DNA from: JBJHBY01 sp050485745
GTDB lineage: Bacteria > Pseudomonadota > Gammaproteobacteria > Pseudomonadales > CAMLJR01
DNA: 9,458 bases
Direction of reading: 5' to 3'
NCBI GenBank assembly: GCA_050485745.1
Contig: JBJHBY010000141.1
Span: 1-9,458 of the forward strand
How positions within the stretch are numbered: the stretch's first letter is position 1; each line of letters starts with the position of its first letter. Position numbers and translations under genes: made by a program. Below the pieces are notes generated by a model. It had not been told where the DNA came from. It worked only from the letters and a program-made list of their open reading frames with translations, and made no database searches. Shown here piece after piece: positions 1 through 6,973 of the stretch.

Positions 1-1772
1 ATGCCTACGAAGGGCGCCTGCGCGCCTTTGTCGAGTACCTGAACCAGAACAAGAGCCCCATCAACAGCGTCTTCCACTTCAATGTGGAGGCAGAACAGGG
101 GATCGGCGTCGAGGTTGCCCTGCAGTGGAATGACGGCTTCCAGGAAAATATCTACTGCTATACCAACAACATTCCACAGCGTGATGGTGGTACACACCTG
201 GCTGGGTTCCGTGCAGCACTGACCCGCACCCTGAATAGTTATATCGAGCAGGAAGGCCTGGCGAAAAAGGCCAAGATCAACGCGACGGGGGACGATGCCC
301 GGGAAGGCCTGACCGCCATCATTTCCGTGAAAGTGCCGGACCCGAAGTTTTCCTCCCAGACCAAGGACAAGCTGGTCTCCTCCGAGGTTAAAACGGCCGT
401 TGAACAAACCATGAATACCCAGCTCAATGATTACCTGCTGGAAAAACCGCAGGACGCCAAGATCATTGTGCAGAAAATGCTGGACGCTGCCCGGGCGCGG
501 GAAGCGGCGCGCAAGGCCCGGGAGATGACGCGGCGCAAGGGCGCCCTGGATATTGCAGGGCTGCCCGGCAAGCTGGCGGACTGCCAGGAAAAGGACCCTG
601 CCCTGTCCGAGATCTACCTCGTAGAGGGTGACTCTGCGGGCGGATCCGCCAAGCAGGGCCGTGACCGGCGTACCCAGGCTATCCTGCCCCTCAAGGGCAA
701 GATCCTGAACGTCGAAAAGGCCCGCTTCGACAAGATGCTGTCCTCCGCAGAGGTCGGCACGATTGTTACCGCCCTGGGCTGTGGTATCGGCAAGGAAGAA
801 TTCAATCCGGAAAAGCTGCGCTACCACAGCATCATCATCATGACGGACGCCGACGTCGACGGCTCCCACATCCGCACACTGTTGCTGACTTTCTTTTTCC
901 GCCAGATGCCGGAGCTGATCGAGCGTGGCCACATCTTTATCGCGCAGCCACCCTTGTACAAGATCAGCAAGGGCAAACAGCACCAGTATCTGAAAGACAA
1001 CGATGCCCTTGCCCAGTACCTGACCCAGTCAGCCCTGGAGGGTGCCGCCCTGCACGTCAACCCGGAAGCACCGCCAATCACCGGCGCGACGCTGGAGACC
1101 ATGGTCAATGACTACCGCGCGGTGATGAAAACCATCGATCGGCTGTCCCGCGTGTACCCCGCAAAAATCATGCGTCTGATGATCAGCCAGCCCGTGCTGA
1201 CGCGCGAGCAGCTGAGCGATCGTACCGCAGTGGAGCAGTGGATCTCCGCCCTGGCCAGTCACCTCGACGTCATTATTCGCCATGGTGATGAGCAGTACCT
1301 GATGACCGTGCACGAAGATACCGAGCGCCACCTGTTCCTGCCCGCGGTACGCCTGGTAGCGCACGGAGTGAGCACTGACTATCGGTTCAGCCACGATTTC
1401 TTCACCTCCAGTGAGTACCGCTCGATCACCGAGCTGGGTGCTCAGCTCGAGGGTCTGATCGAGGACGGCGGCTTTGTTCAGCGTGGCGAGAAGCGCCAGC
1501 CGGTCAGGAGTTTTGGCGAGGCCCTGGACTGGCTGATGACGCAGGCTGAAAAAGGCTACGGCATCCAGCGCTACAAGGGGCTGGGCGAGATGAACCCCGA
1601 GCAGTTGTGGGAAACCACGATGGATCCGGCCGGTCGCCGCATGCTGCAGGTTACCGTCGAGGATGCCATTGCCGCCGACCAGATCTTTACCACCCTGATG
1701 GGCGACAACGTCGAGCCCCGTCGGGAGTTCATCGAGGAAAATGCCCTGAAGGTCGCAAATCTTGATGTCTGA
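1..1772 (+). CDS. gyrB: DNA gyrase subunit B, 5' end outside the window
   Basis: This is the ATPase/TOPRIM subunit of DNA gyrase, the type IIA topoisomerase that, with GyrA, introduces negative supercoils using ATP. The reading frame is open from base 3 and the first complete codon is GCC. About 589 residues are present, matching roughly the last three quarters of a GyrB of about 804 residues. The end of the ATPase/transducer region comes first, with the WNDGFQENIYCYTNNIPQRD block. The TOPRIM motif EGDSAGGSA follows at 624-650, and the metal-binding DADVDGSHI stretch begins at 846. The long insert typical of Gram-negative GyrB lies at roughly 1050-1500. The conserved C-terminal block YKGLGEMNPEQLWETTMDP is followed by the end FIEENALKVANLDV. 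The positions equivalent to E. coli Asp426 and Lys447, where quinolone-resistance changes occur, are both wild type. The gene runs into a convergent neighbour. The start, and any recF or dnaN upstream, are not visible. Identification is secure. Confidence 0.98.
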   Translation, partial: AYEGRLRAFVEYLNQNKSPINSVFHFNVEAEQGIGVEVALQWNDGFQENIYCYTNNIPQRDGGTHLAGFRAALTRTLNSYIEQEGLAKKAKINATGDDAREGLTAIISVKVPDPKFSSQTKDKLVSSEVKTAVEQTMNTQLNDYLLEKPQDAKIIVQKMLDAARAREAARKAREMTRRKGALDIAGLPGKLADCQEKDPALSEIYLVEGDSAGGSAKQGRDRRTQAILPLKGKILNVEKARFDKMLSSAEVGTIVTALGCGIGKEEFNPEKLRYHSIIIMTDADVDGSHIRTLLLTFFFRQMPELIERGHIFIAQPPLYKISKGKQHQYLKDNDALAQYLTQSALEGAALHVNPEAPPITGATLETMVNDYRAVMKTIDRLSRVYPAKIMRLMISQPVLTREQLSDRTAVEQWISALASHLDVIIRHGDEQYLMTVHEDTERHLFLPAVRLVAHGVSTDYRFSHDFFTSSEYRSITELGAQLEGLIEDGGFVQRGEKRQPVRSFGEALDWLMTQAEKGYGIQRYKGLGEMNPEQLWETTMDPAGRRMLQVTVEDAIAADQIFTTLMGDNVEPRREFIEENALKVANLDV

Positions 1773-1796
1773 AGTCTGAGGTCAGTGGTTTGGCAA

Positions 1797-1843
1797 ACAG
1801 GCTTGCGCCCGGGGGCTGCCCCGGGTTGAGCGAGCGTGCCTGT
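1797..1843. terminator. GC-rich hairpin between convergent gyrB and membrane protein gene
   Basis: The short gap between the two convergent stop codons contains a nested inverted repeat. The inner stem is CCCGGGG / CCCCGGG (1808-1814 with 1819-1825) closed by a GCTG tetraloop. The outer arms are ACAGGC (1797-1802) and GCCTGT (1838-1843), and GCTTGC / GCGAGC can pair imperfectly in between. The position suits a bidirectional terminator that separates gyrB from the opposing gene. There is no clear T-tract on the + side and only a weak one (GTTTG) on the - side, so it is not a textbook intrinsic terminator. It may need Rho or may only stabilise the 3' ends. Confidence 0.6.
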
Positions 1844-1851
1844 ACAAGAGC

Positions 1852-2571
1852 CTAGCGGACCTCCATCTCAACCTCCAGTTGTCCCGCCGCTCGTCGCGGC
1901 AGAGGTTCAGCGGCGGCTCTGGCATCGGGCAAGCCCTGCTCATGGGGGTTGACGCTGAGGATGGCCTCGAGAGAGGCCTTGTGCAGATCACGTCTCTCCG
2001 GGATGTTTTCCGTTTCCCGGTGCAGGGTTCGCAGGGTTTCAAGCAGTGGTTGATGCTGATAACTGAGCTTGCCGAGCAACTCCACCAGGCGGATGCGCTG
2101 CTTGTCATCCGCCGCGTCTTCCAGCCCGTCGAGCAGCAGGTCGATGTAATCGTGGCGCCCTGAACGCTGTCCGCGAGCCAGCAGGGTTTCCCGGGCCTCC
2201 GCAACGGCCACGGGATCGACATCTGCCACATAAACCTTCGCTGCGGACCTGAGCTGGGTGGCGGAGTGGATGCCGAGGAACATCTGTACCGCGACCGGGG
2301 CCACGAGAACCGCCAGGGTTACGCCCCGTACCCGCTCCGGCCGGCGACCGAAGCTGAATGCCAGCCAGGCGGTGCCATAAACATAGACAAAGGCCCCCAG
2401 GAACATCAGCCTGTAAGTGTCGCGGGCAAAGCCCTCCCACAGGCCGCCGACCAATAGCACCAGCAGAAACAGCGTGCCGATGATCAGGTAGGCCAAGGCC
2501 AGTGAAAAACCGCCCAGCCGGGCCAGCCAGTGCCAGCGGGCTTGCCCGGTGTCCGTACCAGAGGTGTGCAT
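1852..2571 (-). CDS. Hypothetical membrane protein with three predicted helices
   Basis: I do not recognise the family of this 239-residue protein. Three hydrophobic segments are visible, at about residues 20-44 (rich in Leu and Val), 54-75 and 81-101. They are followed by a soluble, charged, probably helical C-terminal half (about 110-215) and a low-complexity Ala/Arg/Glu tail. It is probably an inner-membrane protein with a helical domain on one side. The start at 2571 (MHTSGTDTGQ) is chosen because a GGGAG Shine-Dalgarno sequence lies 8 bases upstream and because hydrophobicity begins soon after. An in-frame ATG at 2682 would add 37 residues rich in Ser, Arg and Cys that do not look coding, and would run into the inverted repeat downstream of the helicase gene. 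The gene follows the fan1-helicase operon on the same strand after about 138 bp, so read-through is possible but unproven. It converges on gyrB. Confidence 0.75.
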   Translation of the reverse strand: MHTSGTDTGQARWHWLARLGGFSLALAYLIIGTLFLLVLLVGGLWEGFARDTYRLMFLGAFVYVYGTAWLAFSFGRRPERVRGVTLAVLVAPVAVQMFLGIHSATQLRSAAKVYVADVDPVAVAEARETLLARGQRSGRHDYIDLLLDGLEDAADDKQRIRLVELLGKLSYQHQPLLETLRTLHRETENIPERRDLHKASLEAILSVNPHEQGLPDARAAAEPLPRRAAGQLEVEMEVR

Positions 2572-2675
2572 CAGTGTTGCTCCCCAGCGACTCGGTTTGC
2601 ACCTGGCGGAGTTCTCCACCGGGCATCCCCGGCCCGATGTGCGCCAACCTGAACTTGTACATGGCCTGGTCGATG

Positions 2676-2712
2676 TGAGCAAGGCATGAGCGGCCAGGTT
2701 ATGCCTTGCTCA
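2676..2712 (-). repeat. Perfect 12-bp inverted repeat at the helicase stop codon
   Basis: TGAGCAAGGCAT (2676-2687) and ATGCCTTGCTCA (2701-2712) are exact reverse complements separated by 13 bases. On the - strand transcript the first three bases of the stem are the UGA stop codon of the helicase gene, so the hairpin starts exactly where translation ends. No U-tract follows, which argues against a standard intrinsic terminator. It could be a Rho-linked terminator, a 3'-end stabiliser or an attenuator before the membrane protein gene. The loop contains CCTGG on the - strand, which could pair with CCAGG just downstream (2665-2669), so a pseudoknot is conceivable. Confidence 0.7.
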
Positions 2713-5004
2713 GCCGGGCTGCCACCAGGCGGGTAGCAAGGCGCGGACCGCCGGGGTGTCGAAACGGTCGTCGATCAGGTCCAGGCTGCCGCGGTCACTC
2801 TCCGAGCGCAGTACGCGACCGGCGGCCTGTGTCACCTTGCGCAACCCCGGGTACAGGTAGGCATAGTCATAGCCACGACCGAACTGCATCTGTAGCCGCC
2901 GGCGCAGCTGCTCGTTAAGAGGGTTGAGCTGGGGCAGGCCCAGGGTGGCGACGAATACGCCGATCAGGCGTTGCCCCGGCAGATCGATACCTTCCGCAAA
3001 AGCGCCACCCAGCACCGCGAACCCGATTCCCTGCCCGCCCGGGACGAACCGCTGCAGAAAGGTGTGGCGTGCGTCCTCGTCCATGTCGCGGGTTTGCTCC
3101 CAGCAGGGAAGGTCTGCGTGGGCCTGCCGCAGCAGGGACAGCACCTGGCCAAGGTATTCAAAACTGCTGAAGAAGGCCAGGTAGTTCCCCGGCGCCTGCC
3201 GGAAGCGTTGAGTGATCAGCTCAATGATCGGCTGCAGCGAGGCCTGCCGGTCACGGTAGCGGGTGGAAATATTCCGGTGGATTCGCACCGCCAGCTGCGC
3301 GCTGTGAAACGGGCCGTCGATCTCGATCCAGGGCGTATTCCCCGGCAGGCCCAGCAAATCCCGATAATAGCCGGGTGGCGACAGGGTGGCGGAGAACAGT
3401 ACGCTGCTCCGGGCCTGTTGCAGCCGCGGCCCGAGAAACGGCCCCGGGATCGCGTTGCGCAGGCTCAGGGTCGTGGCCCCGCGGGAACCGGGGATGATCT
3501 CCAGGAGGTAAAACGAGTGCTGGTCGAAGCGCTCCGCCAGCTGACAGAAGTGCAGCAGGCTGAAATGCAGCGTCTGCAGATCCGGGTCGATGTCCCGGCG
3601 ATTCTCGCTGAAATGATCCGATAATGCGGCGATCAGTCGCTGGAAGGCGGACATCAGCGCCCCGGGCAATGCCGTCTCGAGCACGGCGTGGGTCGGGTTC
3701 GCCCCTGGCTTTGCGCCGGAATCATCGCGACCCAGGGCATCACCATTGAGGCGGGACCACTGCCGCAGCGCGTTGCTGAGTGCTCGCTTCAGCGGGGCTG
3801 ACTGGTTGCGGGCCAGCGCCCGCCACTGCCGTTGATCCAGGCGAGCGCTGTACATCTCGCGACCGCGCTCCACCAGGTTATGGGCTTCGTCGACCAACAG
3901 GGCGACGCGCCAATCCCGACTGCGCGCGAGGCCGTACAGGCCTGCATCGACGTCGAAGTAGTGGTTGTAATCGCCCACCTGCACATCGGACCAGAGAGAC
4001 AGTTCCTGGCCAAGGTAGTAAGGACACACTTCGTTGGCGAGCGCCACTTCGCGTACCCGTGCCTGGTCAAGCAGGCTGTAAGCGACGGCCTGGTTGCGCG
4101 CCACCGGCAGGCGGTCGTAGAAACCCCGGGCCAGGGGGCAGTCACCACCGTGGCAGGCCCTGCCCGGATATTCACAGGCCTTGTCCCGGGCCACGCGCTC
4201 GAGAACCCGCAGTGGTACGCCGTCGTCATTGGCCAGCAGTTGGCGCAGGGCCGCCAGCCCCAGCGCCCGTCCGGGGGTGCGGGCGCTGAGAAACAACAGG
4301 CGGTCGATGCCCTGCCGGGGCATCGCCCTGAGCATGGGGAACAGGGTGCCGAGTGTCTTGCCGATGCCGGTGGGCGCCTGTGCCAGCAGTGTGCTGCCTG
4401 TGGCAGCCGCCCGGTACACCGCCTCCGCCAGCGTCCGCTGCCCCCGGCGGAACTCAGGGCGGGGAAAGTCCAGCTGTTCCAGCCAGTGGTCCCGTGCCTG
4501 GCGATGGGCGAGCTCCTGTCGCGCCCAGTGCAGAAAAAGCTGGCACTGTTGCTCGAAAAAGGCGCGGAGTTCATCGGCAGCGTGGTGTTCGCACAGGCGG
4601 GTTTCGCTGTCGCTGCCGACATCGTAATAGACCAGCGCCAGTTCGATGTCGTCCAGGCCGCGGTCCTGACACATCAGGAAGCCGTAGATACGGGCCTGCG
4701 CCCAGTGCAGTTGGCGGTGATTGTCCGGCTGCAGCGCCAGGTCGCCGCGGTGTGTCTTGATCTCCTCGAGACAATTGCGGTCCGGGTCGTAGCCATCGGC
4801 ACGGCCCCGCACCTGCAGTTCTTCCCAGCTTCCCTGCAGGGCTACTTCCCGCTGGTAGCGGGGTCCGCGCCGTGCGGTCACGCGCTGGTGCCCGGTCACG
4901 CCTTCCCGTGCGCTGGGTGCGGGAGTGAAGCGCCAGTCCAGGTCGCCCCGGCGGGCGCTGAACTCGCACAGGGCGCGCACCGCGATGGTGTAGCTCGCGG
5001 TCAT
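2710..5004 (-). CDS. Fe-S superfamily 2 helicase (Rad3/DinG type) with N-terminal PD-(D/E)XK nuclease domain
   Basis: This 764-residue protein combines two domains. The first about 180 residues carry a RecB/Cas4-like nuclease signature: RGRADGY with Asp70, then EIKT with Glu81 and Lys83, then QARIY (Gln103, Tyr107), the QxxxY element of that family. The rest is an XPD/DinG-type 5'-3' helicase: Walker A APTGIGKT (210-217), four cysteines likely to bind a 4Fe-4S cluster (277, 284, 289, 327), the DEAH box (372-375), SATL (538-541), and motif VI QAAGRVLR (726-733). It probably unwinds branched or damaged DNA and may cut it as well. The start at 5004 is fixed by an ATGA overlap with the stop codon of the upstream fan1 gene, which suggests translational coupling. 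An in-frame ATG at 5133 would overlap fan1 by far more and lacks family-like sequence. Helicase assignment is firm. Nuclease activity is inferred from motifs. I avoid the symbol dinG because E. coli DinG lacks this nuclease domain. Confidence 0.93.
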   Translation of the reverse strand: MTASYTIAVRALCEFSARRGDLDWRFTPAPSAREGVTGHQRVTARRGPRYQREVALQGSWEELQVRGRADGYDPDRNCLEEIKTHRGDLALQPDNHRQLHWAQARIYGFLMCQDRGLDDIELALVYYDVGSDSETRLCEHHAADELRAFFEQQCQLFLHWARQELAHRQARDHWLEQLDFPRPEFRRGQRTLAEAVYRAAATGSTLLAQAPTGIGKTLGTLFPMLRAMPRQGIDRLLFLSARTPGRALGLAALRQLLANDDGVPLRVLERVARDKACEYPGRACHGGDCPLARGFYDRLPVARNQAVAYSLLDQARVREVALANEVCPYYLGQELSLWSDVQVGDYNHYFDVDAGLYGLARSRDWRVALLVDEAHNLVERGREMYSARLDQRQWRALARNQSAPLKRALSNALRQWSRLNGDALGRDDSGAKPGANPTHAVLETALPGALMSAFQRLIAALSDHFSENRRDIDPDLQTLHFSLLHFCQLAERFDQHSFYLLEIIPGSRGATTLSLRNAIPGPFLGPRLQQARSSVLFSATLSPPGYYRDLLGLPGNTPWIEIDGPFHSAQLAVRIHRNISTRYRDRQASLQPIIELITQRFRQAPGNYLAFFSSFEYLGQVLSLLRQAHADLPCWEQTRDMDEDARHTFLQRFVPGGQGIGFAVLGGAFAEGIDLPGQRLIGVFVATLGLPQLNPLNEQLRRRLQMQFGRGYDYAYLYPGLRKVTQAAGRVLRSESDRGSLDLIDDRFDTPAVRALLPAWWQPG

Positions 5005-6743
5005 CGTCCTGCTCTCGCACCAGTCGTGAGTGCGGGGTCGCAGGCCTCGCTGACACCGGGACAGGTATCGGAGCCGGAAGGCGCCGTATGGCGCAGATAA
5101 CACACTGCGGCGGGAATATCGTGCTGCCCGCAAAACGCAAGCCAGCGGAGCTGGTTGTCCTGCAGGCGGTCACCGGGGCCCTTGACCTCCACCAGGCGAT
5201 AGCGGCCCTGCGCAGGCCAGAACTGGATCAGATCGGGCAAACCGGAACGATTGGCCTTGAGGTCCGCCAGGATGCGCCCGAAAAACAGGCTCAGATGCGC
5301 AGCCGGCAGGCACAGCAGCGCCAGTTCCAGCAGCTCCGGGTCCAGGCCCTGCCAATGCACGAAGGGCGACAACAGGCCCTGCCGACGGTGATAGTTGGCG
5401 CGGATGGTGTCGCGGTAGCGGCCATCGGCAAGCTGTGCGAAGCAGTGTTCGAACAGCCTGTGCCGGCGCTCGTGGAACTCCGGACGAAACAGGTCGGCCG
5501 GGCCGCTCTGAAAGGGGTGAAAGAAGGCGCCGGGCAGTGGCGCGAAAATCGCTTCCCAGCAGAGTAGCCCGAACAGGCTGTTGATCAGCTGGTTCTCGAC
5601 GTAGAACACGGGTGCATGCGCACGGGCCAGATGCTGCGCGACCTGCTGCTCCACCGCTACGGGCTGCGCGGGTGGTGGCAGTGTCAGGTCGATGCGTGCC
5701 GGTTCCGCCGGGCGTCGCGGCGCCTGACGGGGCAGGTCGAGGCGGCGCTGCAGGCGCGGCAGTGCGCGGGCGCCCGCCTGGGCCTCCGCCTCAACCCTCG
5801 GGTTTTCGACCAGCTCGAGGGCCAGAGACAACGCCAGGGCTGGATCGCCATTGCGCTCGGCCACGCGCATGGCACGGATGCGAGACTCCCGATGGTTGCT
5901 GTGCTGGTAACACTGCAGGGCCTGGGTGACCTCCCCTGCCCGCTCGGCCGCCTGGCCGAGGCCGAACAGCAGCCGTCCACGCCGGGCTTCCAGCCAGGGA
6001 TTGTCCGAAAATGCCGGGGGCAATGCCGCCCGGGCCTGTTCCAGGCTCAGCGCACCCCCTTCGAAATCCTCCCGGCAGCGGTGCAGCTGCAGCCACGCAT
6101 CCACCTCACCGCGGTGCCGAAAGGCGCGGGATTGCGCATCGAAAGCCACGCGCTCGTACTGGTACAGGCCGAGGTCGGCGAGCACGAAGGTGGCCCAGTC
6201 CTGATGCAGGTTGCCGAAGAACATCAGGCGCAGGCGATCACACCGTTCCATGATGCGCAGTGCCAGCAGGGGGCTTTCGCTGAGGCGGGGCAGGGCCTCG
6301 CCAAGCCATGACGACCAGCGCCGGGACAGATCGCTGCCGGCAAGGGTGGTACGGACCTGGGCGAGCATTTCCGGCTTGCGCGCCGACCGGTGTGTGATGT
6401 GGGAAGCGAACGCGGCGATCAATTCGTCCCGGGTGAGCAGCGCTGCCACGTCGTCGAGAGATACCACCGGGTCCGCTTCGACCCAGTCGTGGGCCAGCAG
6501 GGGTGACAGCGCCGGGCCAATCTCGCCGATTTCGACATAACGCAGGCGCTCACTGCGGAACAGGGTGCCCTTGCGCATCACCAGGCGCACCAGCAGCGCC
6601 TGCGAGGCGCGCGGCAGTACGCGAAAATCCGCGAGAAAGGCCTGCTCTTCGGTATCGAGCAAATCGCCACTGCGCGCCTCGACCCAGTCCAGGACGGTGT
6701 GGAAATTGGCCAGATAATAGAACGGGTCGTCGAGGGCAGGCAT
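5001..6743 (-). CDS. fan1: FAN1-like structure-specific nuclease with VRR-NUC domain
   Basis: This 580-residue protein matches the layout of bacterial FAN1, known from Pseudomonas aeruginosa as a flap endonuclease that can unhook interstrand crosslinks. The N-terminal region begins LDDPFYYLANF and includes LLVRLVMRKGTLFRSERLRY. A SAP-like stretch (LTRDELIAAF, about 103-112) and a helical TPR-like middle (about 235-330) follow. The C-terminal VRR-NUC domain covers about 375-555. It holds the VENQLINSLFGL helix and the catalytic set GLPDL (Asp504) and LVEVKGP (Glu519, Lys521), equivalent to Asp960, Glu975 and Lys977 of human FAN1. All catalytic residues are intact. The start at 6743 is preferred because family homology begins there and because the predicted promoter and LexA operator lie just upstream. 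There is no clear Shine-Dalgarno sequence. In-frame ATGs at 6776 and 6890 would place that operator or promoter inside the coding region. It is the first gene of an operon with the helicase, overlapping it by 4 bp. Confidence 0.94.
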   Translation of the reverse strand: MPALDDPFYYLANFHTVLDWVEARSGDLLDTEEQAFLADFRVLPRASQALLVRLVMRKGTLFRSERLRYVEIGEIGPALSPLLAHDWVEADPVVSLDDVAALLTRDELIAAFASHITHRSARKPEMLAQVRTTLAGSDLSRRWSSWLGEALPRLSESPLLALRIMERCDRLRLMFFGNLHQDWATFVLADLGLYQYERVAFDAQSRAFRHRGEVDAWLQLHRCREDFEGGALSLEQARAALPPAFSDNPWLEARRGRLLFGLGQAAERAGEVTQALQCYQHSNHRESRIRAMRVAERNGDPALALSLALELVENPRVEAEAQAGARALPRLQRRLDLPRQAPRRPAEPARIDLTLPPPAQPVAVEQQVAQHLARAHAPVFYVENQLINSLFGLLCWEAIFAPLPGAFFHPFQSGPADLFRPEFHERRHRLFEHCFAQLADGRYRDTIRANYHRRQGLLSPFVHWQGLDPELLELALLCLPAAHLSLFFGRILADLKANRSGLPDLIQFWPAQGRYRLVEVKGPGDRLQDNQLRWLAFCGQHDIPAAVCYLRHTAPSGSDTCPGVSEACDPALTTGARAGR

Positions 6744-6757
6744 GGGAGCACGAAGAG

Positions 6758-6773
6758 CTGTGTATTTGTACAG
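6758..6773 (-). promoter_or_regulatory. Putative LexA (SOS) box in front of fan1
   Basis: On the - strand the 16-mer CTGTACAAATACACAG has the CTGT-N8-ACAG form of the gammaproteobacterial LexA operator. The 20-bp context agrees at 14 positions with the E. coli consensus TACTGTATATATATACAGTA, including every base of CTGT and ACAG and an AT-rich centre. It overlaps the last two bases of the predicted -10 element and covers the expected transcription start. It ends 14 bases before the fan1 start codon. This is a typical repressing position, so the fan1-helicase operon is predicted to be induced by DNA damage. No lexA gene is in the window. Confidence 0.78.
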
Positions 6774-6800
6774 CATAACGGTGCGAGCAGCGCCGGACAA
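6772..6800 (-). promoter_or_regulatory. Predicted sigma-70 promoter of the fan1-helicase operon
   Basis: Read on the - strand, TTGTCC (6800-6795) and TATGCT (6777-6772) are separated by exactly 17 bases. Each matches the -35 or -10 consensus at four of six positions. Transcription would start near 6765, giving an untranslated leader of about 22 bases before the ATG at 6743. The coincidence with the LexA-box match strengthens the call. No other promoter is as clear in this gap. Confidence 0.6.
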
Positions 6801-6828
6801 CCCATGAGGTGCTTGCCGTCTGCGGCCG

Positions 6829-6846
6829 CTTTCCGGATCCGGAAAG
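6829..6846. promoter_or_regulatory. 18-bp perfect palindrome in the fan1/SDR divergent region
   Basis: CTTTCCGGATCCGGAAAG is its own reverse complement. It lies in the 230-bp gap between the divergent fan1 and dehydrogenase genes. Its centre is about 72 bases upstream of the predicted fan1 start of transcription and about 136 bases upstream of the dehydrogenase start codon. It could be an operator for a dimeric regulator of either gene, or form a 7-bp hairpin with a GATC loop in RNA. No regulator gene is adjacent. Apart from this palindrome, the fan1 promoter and the LexA box, I see nothing else definite in the gap. Confidence 0.45.
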
Positions 6847-6973
6847 GCTGCCTTCAACTGAGTGATGACTTCGCGGCCCCCATGACGCATGCTGCTGGAA
6901 TCGGGCGGGAATGCATACGCGGATCAGGCCAGAACAAGCTCCGCCCAAGCCAAATCAACCGCAGGAGCGCCAA

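Noticed and set aside
1029..1394. A 121-codon - strand frame inside gyrB
   Set aside because: It is antisense to a highly conserved part of gyrB and has no ribosome site or domain signal that I can see.
1782..2231. A 149-codon - strand frame and a 185-codon - strand frame (2105-2662) overlapping the membrane protein
   Set aside because: The overlapping frame starting at 2571 has a good ribosome site and clear membrane helices. The other two give Arg/Ser/Gly-rich translations typical of shifted frames.
3832..5100. A 422-codon open frame on the + strand, antisense to the helicase gene
   Set aside because: It lies opposite a gene with complete helicase and nuclease motifs. Its translation shows no recognisable domain, and long antisense frames are common in GC-rich DNA.
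6744..6890. Longer fan1 starting at 6890 or 6776
   Set aside because: The extra residues do not resemble the FAN1 N-terminus. Either extension would lie over the LexA box, and the longest one also over the promoter and the 18-bp palindrome, and neither start has a ribosome site.
6911..6973. N-terminal extension of the dehydrogenase from the ATG at 6911
   Set aside because: The strong AGGAG at 6963-6967 points to the ATG at 6974, and the added residues are Pro/Gln/Arg-rich with no SDR similarity.
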